Source: a virus
Strand: one strand, 5' to 3'
DNA length: 34,456 nucleotides
IMG/VR virus record: IMGVR_UViG_3300034104_001701
Location: 1-34,456 of that record
Under the pieces are notes generated by a model. That model was not told where the DNA came from and did not search any database. It saw nothing but the letters and a program-made list of their open reading frames with translations. A program made the translations under genes and the position numbers. Position 1 is the stretch's first letter; each line of letters opens with the position of its first letter. This document shows positions 4,017-10,402 of this stretch, in pieces.

Positions 4017-4232
4017 ATGCAAACCGCATTTAGCAGAACCATCACCGGCTTTCACTTCACCGGCCTGGCTGAAGTTGAGGCAGGCGAGCCGTCTACCGAC
4101 ACCAGCCCAGCCTGGCCCACCATTGTCACGGTCTATGAGCTGTACATAGACGGCTCAGACAAAAATTGCATTGACATCATCAACCCATCCATTGTTCAGC
4201 GCATCGAACACATGATCGCGGAGGAAGCATGA
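4017..4232 (+). CDS. Hypothetical phage protein
   Basis: This 71-aa protein is preceded by AAAGGA at suitable spacing. Its middle looks like a beta-rich segment (TIVTVYELYIDGSD), followed by an amphipathic helix (SIVQRIEHMIAEEA). It overlaps the next gene by 4 bp (ATGA), so it belongs to the same operon as the ERF-like annealing protein. Small beta-strand proteins at this position often accompany recombination genes in betaproteobacterial phages. No domain is recognised. Confidence 0.65.
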   Translation: MQTAFSRTITGFHFTGLAEVEAGEPSTDTSPAWPTIVTVYELYIDGSDKNCIDIINPSIVQRIEHMIAEEA

Positions 4233-4507
4233 AGATCACAATCACCGTCCATATCCATCATCGCAAATACGCTTGGGAAAACAAGGGCTATTTTTTTGCC
4301 CTCCCAAGCAAGTTTGATGATGACGATTCCCGTACCTACGTCGGCCCCCAAGAAGTGGAAATAGAAGTCCCGGACGACTTTGACCCACGCCCTGCGCAGA
4401 TCGCTGCGCTTGATGCCCAGAAGCAGAAGATCATGGCCGACTTTAATAAGTCCGTAGCCGAAATTAACGAGCGTATCAGCCGCCTACAAGCACTGGAGTA
4501 CAAATGA
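4229..4507 (+). CDS. Hypothetical protein with C-terminal coiled coil
   Basis: This 92-aa protein has a beta-rich N-terminal part (KITITVHIHH, VEIEVPDDFDP) and a C-terminal helix of about 35 residues from PAQIAALDAQKQ to ISRLQALEYK that has coiled-coil character. The coding ends overlap both neighbours by 4 bp. It lies immediately before the ERF-type annealing gene. A partner role in that system is conceivable, since some phage annealing proteins have small accessory proteins, but this is inference. No signal peptide or membrane segment is visible. Confidence 0.65.
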   Translation: MKITITVHIHHRKYAWENKGYFFALPSKFDDDDSRTYVGPQEVEIEVPDDFDPRPAQIAALDAQKQKIMADFNKSVAEINERISRLQALEYK

Positions 4508-5067
4508 AGAACATAGCCACTGCACTGGTCAAAGCTCAAAAAGAGTTTGGGCCAGCACTTAAAACAGCAACCAATCCTCGCTTTTGCAGCCGCTATGCCG
4601 ACCTCTCGGCTTGTGTTGAGGCGGTTATTGAGGGGCTAAACGGGGCTGGCATTGCCCTTGTCCAGCGCACAAGCGAAGACACCACCGGGGTGACAGTGGA
4701 GACTGTGTTTATTCACGAGTCAGGTGAGATGCTGGAATGCGGCAAGCTGCACGTTCCCGCTTCCAAGCAAGACCCGCAAGGCTACGGATCTGCCTTGACT
4801 TACGCGAGGCGCTACAGCCTGATGGCAGCTTGTGGAATCGCACCTGAAGATGACGACGGCAACGCAGCAAGTAAGCGCCCGTCTGCGCCGGCACCAGATA
4901 TCACCGACCGCCTATCAGCGATTGAAGCCAGCGCAAACAGCGAAGAGCTAGCCAAGGTCTACAAAGAAGCTTATGAGGCTTGCCAAGGAAATCAAGCACT
5001 TCAGGCTAAGGTGATAGCCGCAAAAAAAGCACGGATTGAACGCGCAAAACAGGAGAAAGCAGCATGA
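4504..5067 (+). CDS. erf: ERF-family single-strand annealing protein
   Basis: This 187-aa protein belongs to the ERF superfamily (P22 Erf-like). N-terminal features include the helix ATALVKAQKEFGPALKTATNP and RYADLSACVEAV. The central signature GSALTYARRYSL (residues about 95-106) and the following AACGIAPEDDDGN are the conserved ERF core. The C-terminal third is a Lys/Ala-rich helical tail. ERF proteins form rings that anneal complementary single strands, supporting recombination, circularisation of incoming DNA and late replication. The likely partner nuclease is the YqaJ-like protein at 6319-6942, with the SSB-like protein at 6946-7206. The start overlaps the upstream gene by 4 bp. Confidence 0.88.
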   Translation: MKNIATALVKAQKEFGPALKTATNPRFCSRYADLSACVEAVIEGLNGAGIALVQRTSEDTTGVTVETVFIHESGEMLECGKLHVPASKQDPQGYGSALTYARRYSLMAACGIAPEDDDGNAASKRPSAPAPDITDRLSAIEASANSEELAKVYKEAYEACQGNQALQAKVIAAKKARIERAKQEKAA

Positions 5068-5387
5068 AACACCTAGGACATGAATATGAGATTCACTTTT
5101 GCAGCCCAAAAGAATATACGGGAGAGGGAAAAGGACTTTTTCGCATTGATGTGGCAATGTCCACAGGCGCATATTACAAAACATATGCAGAAGCAGAAGA
5201 AATGGCAAAAAGCATCATAGATAAGTTTGAAAAAGAAATTCCGCAAACAAAAAAAGAGTGGTTAGAAGCGATGGAAAAATGCATGGTGTGGTCAGGTTAT
5301 GAAGAATGCAACCTTGATGAAAACATGGTGTGGAGTTTGTTGCAAAAAGCAGCTAAACATTTAAAAGTAGAAGGCGGTGCAGCATGA
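5064..5387 (+). CDS. Hypothetical phage protein, AT-rich
   Basis: This 107-aa protein lies in a tight operon (ATGA overlaps on both sides). The N-terminal half has a YEIHFCSPKEYTG...GLFRIDVAMSTG pattern suggesting a small alpha-beta fold. The C-terminal half is helical and rich in Lys and Glu. Codon use is visibly more A-rich than in its neighbours (many AAA and GAA, long A-runs), suggesting recent acquisition. No known domain was recognised. The gene separates the annealing protein from the exonuclease group and may be a moron-type insertion. Confidence 0.65.
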   Translation: MKHLGHEYEIHFCSPKEYTGEGKGLFRIDVAMSTGAYYKTYAEAEEMAKSIIDKFEKEIPQTKKEWLEAMEKCMVWSGYEECNLDENMVWSLLQKAAKHLKVEGGAA

Positions 5388-5596
5388 GTAAAGAAACAAT
5401 GAAGCTAGCGCTTGAGGCGGCATACCTTGCCGGGTTTAATGCAAGCAACGAAGATTACAACAGTGAGTTTTTCTTTGACGCTGACCCTGCCCACCCAGAA
5501 CAAAACCCTTTTTGGGTGAAAGACCGTGACAACTACGTCAGCAAAGCATTGGCAGAGCAGACAGCACCCCAAGAAACTGAGGAGAAAACAGCATGA
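5384..5596 (+). CDS. Hypothetical acidic phage protein
   Basis: This 70-aa acidic protein begins MSKETMKLALEAAYLAGFNAS and ends in a Glu/Thr-rich tail. The opening (a helix with LALEAAYLAG) followed by NSEFFFDADPAHPEQNPFW resembles the short 'LAYEAGF..S.E..N' proteins found in accessory regions of betaproteobacterial phages. It overlaps the genes on both sides by 4 bp. No enzymatic motif is visible, and a regulatory or host-interaction role is only a guess. Confidence 0.6.
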   Translation: MSKETMKLALEAAYLAGFNASNEDYNSEFFFDADPAHPEQNPFWVKDRDNYVSKALAEQTAPQETEEKTA

Positions 5597-5934
5597 CCGA
5601 CAAACAAATATTGGAGCTTGCTGCAAAGGCCGCTGGCATCAAGCTTGTTTTTGACCCGCACGGCTTGCCACGCAACTGCACTGACATGGAACCGGCTATG
5701 AACATTTTTGCTGCAAAGCTTTGGAACCCTCTTGAGGATGACGGCGATGCTCTGCGGCTGGCGGCAAAGCTCAGGCTTGATATCTGCCGCCCTTTTGCAG
5801 AGACGAAGTTTGTGTGCGTATGGGTAGATCACTTGAGTGACTGGATTGAAGAGCCGGAAGGCACGGATGCTTGTGCCGCCCACCGCCGCGTTATCACCCT
5901 CGCAGCCGCTGAAATTGGAAAGGCCATGCCATGA
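5593..5934 (+). CDS. Conserved phage protein of the 'WNPLxDDGDALRL' family
   Basis: This 113-aa protein carries the recognisable segment LWNPLEDDGDALRLAAKLRLDI (residues about 46-67), a hallmark of a small conserved protein family widespread in Burkholderiales and enterobacterial phages. In that family the segment follows an N-terminal helix, as here (ILELAAKAAGIKLVFD). The C-terminal part HRRVITLAAAEIGKAMP is a helix. The function of the family is unknown to me. It is preceded by a good Shine-Dalgarno inside the upstream gene and overlaps both neighbours by 4 bp. Confidence 0.65.
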   Translation: MTDKQILELAAKAAGIKLVFDPHGLPRNCTDMEPAMNIFAAKLWNPLEDDGDALRLAAKLRLDICRPFAETKFVCVWVDHLSDWIEEPEGTDACAAHRRVITLAAAEIGKAMP

Positions 5935-6113
5935 ACACAGAACAACCCAAAGTCCTGCTACTGGCTGCTGCCGAACTACGCCGCTTGAACCAAGTCAATG
6001 CTGAATTGCTGGAGGCGCTTCAGCTCGCGCAATCAATCATTGGCCACCCGGACGATCCGCACAGCCAGCACATTGCTGGAGTTATCGCCAAAGCAACAGG
6101 AGATAAAGCATGA
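5931..6113 (+). CDS. Short helical protein of the 'AAELRRLxxxNAELLEAL' family
   Basis: This 60-aa protein has one long helix (LLLAAAELRRLNQVNAELLEALQLA) with heptad-like leucines, then GHPDDPHSQHIAGVIAKA. The AAELRRLxxxNxxLLxAL motif recurs in the paralogues at 9478-9678 and 9675-9905, so at least three copies of the same module exist in this genome. It probably forms a short coiled coil. It overlaps its neighbours by 4 bp. Function is unknown. Confidence 0.6.
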   Translation: MNTEQPKVLLLAAAELRRLNQVNAELLEALQLAQSIIGHPDDPHSQHIAGVIAKATGDKA

Positions 6114-6322
6114 GCAACGCAAACACAGGTGGGCCAGCTTTTCCTGCCAATCATTTTGATCTTGGCGCTACAGAACACGGGATGACTTTGCGCGACTACT
6201 TTGCGGCAAAGGCTATGCAAGGATTGGTTGAAAACGCAAACTGGCGTGGTATGCCAGAAGATGCATTAGCAAAAGAAGCATACAAACTGGCCGACGCCAT
6301 GCTGAAAGCGAGGGAAGCATGA
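6110..6322 (+). CDS. Conserved small phage protein (GGPAFP...GMTLRDYFAAKAMQ)
   Basis: This 70-aa protein carries the paired signature GGPAFP near the N-terminus and GMTLRDYFAAKAMQG in the middle, a family very common in accessory regions of tailed phages of Proteobacteria. The C-terminal half is an Ala-rich helix ending at AYKLADAMLKAREA. The family has no established function that I know of. It directly precedes the exonuclease gene with a 4-bp overlap, so the two are co-translated. Confidence 0.7.
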   Translation: MSNANTGGPAFPANHFDLGATEHGMTLRDYFAAKAMQGLVENANWRGMPEDALAKEAYKLADAMLKAREA

Positions 6323-6942
6323 GCGACAAACAAGGCTCAGACGCATGGCAAAACGCCAGATGTGGAAAAGTCACTGCGAGCCGCCTGGCTGATGTGCTGG
6401 CCAAGACTAAGACGGGCTACAGCGCCAGCCGCACCAACTACATGACGCAGCTTGTCCTAGAGCGCATCACCAAGACCAAAGCAGAGTCTTACTCCAACGC
6501 AGCAATGCAGTGGGGCACAGAACAGGAGCCATTCGCCAGGGCCGCTTATGAGGCCCTCACGGGCCAAATGGTCGAGGAAGTGGGGTTCATACCTCACCCA
6601 TCAATTGAAGCGGCTGGTGCCTCTCCTGATGGGTTGGTGGGTGACGATGGCATGGTCGAAATCAAATGCCCTGACAGCAAGACCGCCCTGGAATGCTGGC
6701 TATCGAACACGCCGGTAGAAGGCAAATACTTCGCCCAGATGCAATGGCAGATGCGCTGCGCCGATAGGTCTTGGTGCGATTACGTTGTGTTTGATCCAAG
6801 AATGCCAGTCAAGGCCCAACTGTTTATCTACCGAGTCAAACGAGACGACGACTGGATCAAAGTTGCAGAAGAAGAAGTCATCAAGTTTTTGGCTGAAGTA
6901 GAAGCCAAAGTCACCGCCCTTAAAACCATCATTGGAGAATAA
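6319..6942 (+). CDS. YqaJ-like viral recombinase / lambda-exonuclease family nuclease
   Basis: This 207-aa protein has the PD-(D/E)XK fold of YqaJ/lambda exonuclease proteins. Catalytic elements visible are E68/E70 in WGTEQEP, D104 in GASPDGLVG, E114-x-K116 in MVEIKCP, and the YFAQMQWQM helix (Y137, Q140, Q142) that completes the site. The length matches the family. Such enzymes resect dsDNA 5' to 3', giving 3' overhangs for an annealing partner. Here the ERF-like protein at 4504-5067 and the SSB-like protein immediately downstream form a complete Red-like recombination set. The first few residues (MSDKQGSDAWQNARCGKVTAS) contain the typical W-x-x-R-x-GK-x-TAS motif. Confidence 0.9.
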   Translation: MSDKQGSDAWQNARCGKVTASRLADVLAKTKTGYSASRTNYMTQLVLERITKTKAESYSNAAMQWGTEQEPFARAAYEALTGQMVEEVGFIPHPSIEAAGASPDGLVGDDGMVEIKCPDSKTALECWLSNTPVEGKYFAQMQWQMRCADRSWCDYVVFDPRMPVKAQLFIYRVKRDDDWIKVAEEEVIKFLAEVEAKVTALKTIIGE

Positions 6943-6945
6943 ATC

Positions 6946-7206
6946 TTGTCAAAAATCATCAAAGAAATTAGTTGCGTTGTTGGAGAGTACACAGCGGCAA
7001 ATGGCCAGCAAAAAAAGCGCTATCAACGCATCGGCAGCATCATTGACACCCGAAATGGGGCAATGCTGAAGATCGACAGCATCCCACTGCGGGAAGGCGG
7101 CTGGGACGGCTGGGCCTACATCAATGATCCCAGGCCGCAAGAGAGCCGGGAGCAACCTATCCGTAAGTCGTCAGGTTTTGACGATATGTCAGACATCCCG
7201 TTTTAA
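6946..7206 (+). CDS. Single-stranded DNA-binding-like protein with SSB acidic tip
   Basis: This 86-aa protein uses a TTG start at 6946, supported by GGAGA 8 nt upstream and by the lack of a better start. The N-terminal two-thirds looks like a small OB-like beta fold (IIKEISCVVGEYTAANGQQ, YQRIGSIID, LKIDSIPL) ending in GGWDGWAYIND. The C-terminus is FDDMSDIPF, very close to the (D)DDIPF tip by which bacterial SSBs recruit repair and replication partners. It follows the exonuclease with a 3-bp gap. Family knowledge links this tip to RecO, RecQ, PriA, ExoI and similar partners, so the phage protein may recruit host enzymes or replace host SSB. Confidence 0.75.
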   Translation: MSKIIKEISCVVGEYTAANGQQKKRYQRIGSIIDTRNGAMLKIDSIPLREGGWDGWAYINDPRPQESREQPIRKSSGFDDMSDIPF

Positions 7207-7208
7207 TC

Positions 7209-7421
7209 ATGCACGCCGCTAGCATAGACAAATCAGACCGCCTCGCACGGGTCTATAAGCTGCTGTCTCAGGGGGGGGAGTTCTCCACCCTGGACATTGT
7301 GACAGGCGCTCAGGTGTGCGCTGTGAACAGCATCATTGCTGAACTCAGGCAGAACGGCTTTGACATTGACTGCCAGCGCCGGGGCGACAAGTGGTTCTAC
7401 CGCCTAAGTAAAGTGTTGTAA
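7209..7421 (+). CDS. Winged-helix DNA-binding protein
   Basis: This 70-aa protein has a single winged-helix domain: helix 1 RLARVYKLLSQG, helix 2 STLDIVTGAQ, recognition helix AVNSIIAELRQNG, and a wing FDIDCQRRGDKWFYRLS. The pattern resembles small phage regulators with an 'L..G..ST.DI......A..S.I.ELR..G..I.' signature. It begins 3 bp after the SSB-like gene and is the last gene before the second rightward promoter (7426-7454), so it may regulate that promoter. This last point is inference from position. Confidence 0.75.
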   Translation: MHAASIDKSDRLARVYKLLSQGGEFSTLDIVTGAQVCAVNSIIAELRQNGFDIDCQRRGDKWFYRLSKVL

Positions 7422-7425
7422 AGTC

Positions 7426-7454
7426 TTGCGCAGTCGTGTAGATAGCTATACAAT
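7426..7454 (+). promoter_or_regulatory. Rightward promoter 2
   Basis: TTGCGC (7426-7431), a 17-nt spacer and TACAAT (7449-7454). The stretch from CGTGTAGA to TATACAATGCA is nearly identical to promoter 1 (3580-3603), including the TGTA-N8-TACA palindrome. This suggests control by the same repressor. An ATG follows 6 nt after the -10 box. Confidence 0.65.
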
Positions 7455-7460
7455 GCACAT

Positions 7461-7490
7461 ATGCCCAGGCACTTCGCTAGGGTCTTTTAA
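7461..7490 (+). CDS. Candidate leader peptide MPRHFARVF
   Basis: This is a 9-codon frame starting 6 nt after the -10 box and ending with a TAA that lies just before the Shine-Dalgarno of the next gene. The first leader (3607) starts MPQRFARGLF, so the peptides share MPxxFAR. The DNA also folds (CCCAG with CTAGGG, then TCTTTT). Whether the peptide is made or the similarity reflects only operator or RNA structure cannot be decided here. Confidence 0.3.
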   Translation: MPRHFARVF

Positions 7491-7499
7491 GGAGATGAA

Positions 7500-7895
7500 A
7501 TGATTGAAGCAATGAAGCAGGCGCTTGAGGCGCTGACGCGCAAAAAATGGTTTAGGAGTGGTTTGGGGGAGCCAAACGACCCTAAAGTTGAGGCTGCCAT
7601 CGCCGCCCTTGACGCCGCCATCAAAGCCGCTGAGAAGCAGGAGCCGACTGGTTATTGGGACGGCGAGTTCAGCGACGACGGAGGCGCAACACTCTACGAA
7701 GTGCCGCAAGATAGCTTGTTTGGGCGCAAGTATCCAAACATTCCCCTCTACACCACCCCACCCGCAGCACAGCGCCAGCCGCTGCCAGCGCATGAGATCG
7801 TGACGATGTACGAGGAGAACCCAACCAGCGACAGCGACATGATCGCATTCGCCCGCGCCATTGAAGCCGCCCACGGCATTAAGGATAACACATGA
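7500..7895 (+). CDS. Paralogue family protein A (AAQRQPL...IEAAHGIK)
   Basis: This 131-aa protein opens the second rightward operon, with AAGGAG 5 nt before the ATG. The N-terminal helix (MIEAMKQALEALTRK) is followed by VEAAIAALDAAIKAAEKQEPTG, a linker with TTPPAAQRQPLPAHEI, and a C-terminal helix ending FARAIEAAHGIK. The middle linker and the AIEAAHGIK end recur in the next genes at protein and DNA level. The architecture is typical of a small repeated protein family in betaproteobacterial phages whose function is not established. No enzymatic motif is visible. Confidence 0.7.
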   Translation: MIEAMKQALEALTRKKWFRSGLGEPNDPKVEAAIAALDAAIKAAEKQEPTGYWDGEFSDDGGATLYEVPQDSLFGRKYPNIPLYTTPPAAQRQPLPAHEIVTMYEENPTSDSDMIAFARAIEAAHGIKDNT

Positions 7896-8191
7896 ACATC
7901 GAAACCGGAACAATGAAGCGATGGGCCGAAAGCGTCAGCAAAGCTCACGACCTGTTAGTGTGGGGGCATCACCTGCGTGTCAAGGAGATATTGCAGGAGG
8001 CGCGGGACAACATCCGGATCGCCGTCGAAGAGGCTGACGCCACCCCACCCGCAGCAGCACAGCGCAAGCCGCTCCCAAAAGGTGAGTGGCCTAAACACCC
8101 AAGCGTAGATGACCCGTACATCGGTTACGAAAAATCAGACTTGGACAATTATGCGATTCAAGTATTAGCCGCCCACGGTATTAAGGAGTAA
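7892..8191 (+). CDS. Paralogue family protein B
   Basis: This 99-aa member of the same family has an N-terminal helical part (MKRWAESVSKAHDLL, KEILQEARDNIRIAVEEA), the linker TPPAAAQRKPLPKGEW, and a C-terminus ending VLAAHGIKE. The DNA ACCCCACCCGCAGCA and GCCCACGG(C/T)ATTAAGGA are shared with its neighbours, so these genes arose by duplication. The N-terminal domain is unrelated to that of protein A, pointing to domain shuffling around a common linker and tail. It overlaps the upstream gene by 4 bp. Confidence 0.65.
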   Translation: MNIETGTMKRWAESVSKAHDLLVWGHHLRVKEILQEARDNIRIAVEEADATPPAAAQRKPLPKGEWPKHPSVDDPYIGYEKSDLDNYAIQVLAAHGIKE

Positions 8192-8194
8192 GAC

Positions 8195-8614
8195 ATGAGC
8201 AAAGAAGCATTGAAGCTGGCGCTTGATGCGCTGGACGGTTTGTATTTGCCGGGAGAGCTGGATCGCGTGAACAAAGCGATTCTTGCTATCAATCAAGCCC
8301 TTGCAGCACCTGTGCAGGAGCCTGACGCCTACGGCTATGCAAGACGCCTCGCTGTCGCAATATGGGAGCAGCACTACAAGGCCACCGCACCGCAGTGGAA
8401 GCCGCTTGACGACCTGATAGGCGTACTCACGCAGATCGACAACATGACGTCAGGGCTTACCACCGCAGCACAGCGCAAGCCGCTGACGGAGGAACAGATC
8501 GACGAAGTATATGGAGAAGCAAGCGTGCAGTGGCAGCATATACCGCATGAGGATGTGGTGCGGATCGTTAGAGCCACCGAAGCCGCCCACGGCATTAAGG
8601 AGAAGAACACATGA
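8195..8614 (+). CDS. Paralogue family protein C
   Basis: This 139-aa member begins with the MSKEALKLALDALDGL helix, followed by AINQALAAPVQEPDAYGYA, a stretch also present in protein E (LAAPVQEPVAE). The second half has TTAAQRKPLTEEQIDEVY and ends RATEAAHGIKEKNT. It contains all three shared modules of the family: the N-terminal EALKLxLxAL helix, the APVQEP segment and the AAQRKPL-HGIK end. A 3-bp gap from the upstream gene and a 4-bp overlap downstream show co-translation. Function is unknown. Confidence 0.65.
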   Translation: MSKEALKLALDALDGLYLPGELDRVNKAILAINQALAAPVQEPDAYGYARRLAVAIWEQHYKATAPQWKPLDDLIGVLTQIDNMTSGLTTAAQRKPLTEEQIDEVYGEASVQWQHIPHEDVVRIVRATEAAHGIKEKNT

Positions 8615-9072
8615 GCAAAAAGATTTTGATTAAAGAGGACGCGCTGAAAAGCGCGATTGACGCAATGTCTGCGGTGGGTGTCAACATGAGGCTGAATGCG
8701 CCACAACTTTCAGGAAAATCATGGGGTGATCTAGACATCGCTAAAGCCGCTCTGAGCGAAGCACTGGAACAGCCGGCCACCCCACCCGCAGCACAGCCAG
8801 CACCTGTGCAGCCACAAGAAATTCTTGGATGGCTAGTTTCCGACGAAGAAGGTGATGATGATTTTGTCAATAACCCAAGCGCGCTGGCAAGCCGCCACTA
8901 CAAAGGCGGCGACCCAGTACCTCTAGGCCGCATTACCACTACACCCACAGCAGCACAAAAGCAGTGGGTTGGGCTGACGGACGCAGACAAGCGCGAGTTC
9001 GCTGCGGCCCAACATGGTTGGGAAGATTTACTTGCTGCGGCAGAAGCCAAACTCAAGGAGAAGAACACATGA
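8611..9072 (+). CDS. Paralogue family protein D
   Basis: This 153-aa protein has an N-terminal helix (KILIKEDALKSAIDAMSAV), then LDIAKAALSEALEQPATPPAAQPAPVQPQEI, a central acidic segment (VSDEEGDDDFVNN), and a C-terminal module QKQWVGLTDADKREFAA ending in EAKLKEKNT. The QWVGLTD module is shared with protein E, while the TPPAAQ linker links it to proteins A-C. It is therefore an intermediate between the HGIK-tailed and EAKLKE-tailed members. It overlaps neighbours by 4 bp on both sides. Confidence 0.65.
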   Translation: MSKKILIKEDALKSAIDAMSAVGVNMRLNAPQLSGKSWGDLDIAKAALSEALEQPATPPAAQPAPVQPQEILGWLVSDEEGDDDFVNNPSALASRHYKGGDPVPLGRITTTPTAAQKQWVGLTDADKREFAAAQHGWEDLLAAAEAKLKEKNT

Positions 9073-9485
9073 CTGACGAAGCATTGAAGTTGATTGAACG
9101 GCTCGTAAACGAAGCTGATTTATGCCGCAACGATGGCGCAAATGATATTGCAGCCCTACTTGATGAGGCGGCAAAAACCCTTGCAGCACCTGTGCAGGAG
9201 CCTGTGGCGGAAATTTACAGGCGGCAACTTGAATTGATTGCGGTGGGCGATAGCAAAGCCGCTGCTGCTGACGCGGCTGCGTGTCTAATTGAGACCGGAT
9301 TCTGGAGTGAAACATCCATCTCTACCGCCCCACCCGCAGCACAGCGCCAGTGGGTTGGATTGACGGATGATCAGAAAGCCTACTTTGCGCAAGAAATTGT
9401 TGATCTTGGTACAGATTTTGTAGCGCCAATTTTTGCCATTGTTGAAGCCATCGAAGCCAAACTCAAGGAGCGCAATCGTGGCTGA
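9069..9485 (+). CDS. Paralogue family protein E
   Basis: This 138-aa protein starts at the ATG at 9069 (ATGA overlap with the upstream stop). An upstream in-frame extension exists but lies inside the previous gene in another frame. Modules are MTDEALKLIERLVNEADLC, then ALLDEAAKTLAAPVQEPVAEI (shared with protein C), APPAAQRQWVGLTDDQKAYFA (shared with D) and a tail IEAKLKERNRG. It is the last member of the large paralogue group and overlaps the next GTG start by 8 bp. Function is unknown. Confidence 0.65.
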   Translation: MTDEALKLIERLVNEADLCRNDGANDIAALLDEAAKTLAAPVQEPVAEIYRRQLELIAVGDSKAAAADAAACLIETGFWSETSISTAPPAAQRQWVGLTDDQKAYFAQEIVDLGTDFVAPIFAIVEAIEAKLKERNRG

Positions 9486-9678
9486 AAAGACAGAAGCCCA
9501 GCGGCTGGCTGCTGAGCTAGACGCATATCACACAGCACCTCATCATAAACAAGCCGCTGCCGAACTGCGTCGCCTAGAACACAACAACCAATTACTGAAG
9601 AACGCTTTGTGGAAAGCCTGCGGTGATGATGAGGAAATGGTAAAAGAAATTATTGAATCGCAAGGGGAATTGAAATGA
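9478..9678 (+). CDS. Small duplicated protein 1 (EAQRLAAELDAYHTAPHHK)
   Basis: This 66-aa protein starts at the GTG at 9478, which follows AAGGAGCGCAATC closely. The first 27 residues (KTEAQRLAAELDAYHTAPHH and AAAELRRLE) are nearly identical to those of the next gene, and the DNA at 9490-9573 matches 9688-9771. The second half differs: NNQLLKNALWKACGDDEEMVKEII. The AAELRRL motif also links it to the protein at 5931-6113. It probably forms a helical hairpin or coiled coil. Function is unknown. Confidence 0.65.
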   Translation: MAEKTEAQRLAAELDAYHTAPHHKQAAAELRRLEHNNQLLKNALWKACGDDEEMVKEIIESQGELK

Positions 9679-9905
9679 ATAAACAAACAGAAGCCCAGCG
9701 ACTGGCTGCTGAGTTAGATGCATATCACACAGCGCCGCATCACAAAGAGGCTGCCGCTGAACTGCGCCGACAAGAGGCGGTGAACGCGCAACTGCTGGAG
9801 GCGCTGGAGGACTTAGAACGAACGGCTGGACAGCCTGCAATGCTCAATGACCCTGTGCGCGTCAAAGCCCGCGCCGCAATCGCTGCGGCAAAGGGGGAAG
9901 CATGA
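9675..9905 (+). CDS. Small duplicated protein 2
   Basis: This 76-aa protein is a tandem paralogue of the preceding one, sharing TEAQRLAAELDAYHTAPHHK and AAAELRR almost exactly. It then diverges into NAQLLEALEDLERTAGQPA and a basic Ala-rich C-terminus (VKARAAIAAAKGEA). Silent differences between the two copies show that the duplication is not brand new and that the protein sequence is under selection. It overlaps neighbours by 4 bp on both sides. The NAQLLEAL segment matches the NAELLEAL of the protein at 5931-6113. Confidence 0.65.
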   Translation: MNKQTEAQRLAAELDAYHTAPHHKEAAAELRRQEAVNAQLLEALEDLERTAGQPAMLNDPVRVKARAAIAAAKGEA

Positions 9906-10009
9906 TGCTGTGCAATAAATGTGTCCACAAGACCTGCGCAATTGCCGTCTTAGCGCAGGGCAAAACTGTAATTTGGTGTAGCAAGTACAAGGAGCGTAAT
10001 TATGAGTGA
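9902..10009 (+). CDS. Tiny Cys-rich protein, possible zinc ribbon
   Basis: This 35-aa frame is confirmed by ATGA overlaps at both ends. Cysteines are spaced C4-x2-C7-x4-C12 in the first half and there is one more at C26 (IWCSKY), with H9 nearby. This could bind one zinc ion as a minimal knuckle. Tiny Cys-rich proteins of this size occur in many phage accessory regions and may modulate host transcription. No specific function can be given. Confidence 0.55.
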   Translation: MMLCNKCVHKTCAIAVLAQGKTVIWCSKYKERNYE

Positions 10010-10274
10010 AAAAAAAGCACCAGACTTTCCGTATTTTCCTGGCAAAGATCTTGCAATAGAAGTCAGAGATCGCGGACTTAAAGTTACTGGCTTGACTAGT
10101 GACATTAAGGAGCCAATGCTTATCGGCCTTATCCAAGTCGTAGAGGAACTGCGAAACGAGATTGCGGAACTGAAATACGAACTGCGACACGAGATTGCAG
10201 GACTTAAATACGAACTACGAGATGAGATTGCGGAACTGAAATACAAAATTAAAGCGTTAAAGGAGCAATCATGA
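10002..10274 (+). CDS. Coiled-coil protein with three 11-residue tandem repeats
   Basis: This 90-aa protein has an N-terminal globular-looking part (APDFPYFPGKDLAIEVRDRG, LKVTGLTSDIKEPM) followed by three near-identical 11-residue repeats of the form EIAELKYELRx between about residues 53 and 85. Eleven residues is a hendecad, giving a slightly right-handed coiled coil. The 33-bp DNA repeats (about 10147-10250) are almost identical, so the copy number may vary by recombination. The protein likely oligomerises. Function is unknown. The end overlaps the next gene by 4 bp. Confidence 0.65.
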   Translation: MSEKKAPDFPYFPGKDLAIEVRDRGLKVTGLTSDIKEPMLIGLIQVVEELRNEIAELKYELRHEIAGLKYELRDEIAELKYKIKALKEQS

Positions 10275-10402
10275 GCGCATATCAGTTTTTCCTTTTGTCC
10301 TCCATGATTTTTCTGGCACCGGCTCTACCACGTTGGGCATCAGTTTGCGTTGCTGCCGGGCAGCTTATTTTTGTAGCCCTAATAAAGTTAGAGGTTGTAT
10401 GA
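10271..10402 (+). CDS. Small membrane protein (two hydrophobic segments)
   Basis: This 43-aa protein has hydrophobic segments at residues 5-19 (QFFLLSSMIFLAPAL) and 24-39 (SVCVAAGQLIFVALIK) separated by PRWA, consistent with a short helical hairpin in the membrane. It starts at an ATG overlapping the upstream stop and ends in an ATGA overlap with the next gene. It could be a holin-like or host-envelope protein, but the main lysis genes are on the other strand, so an early function is more likely. Confidence 0.55.
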   Translation: MSAYQFFLLSSMIFLAPALPRWASVCVAAGQLIFVALIKLEVV

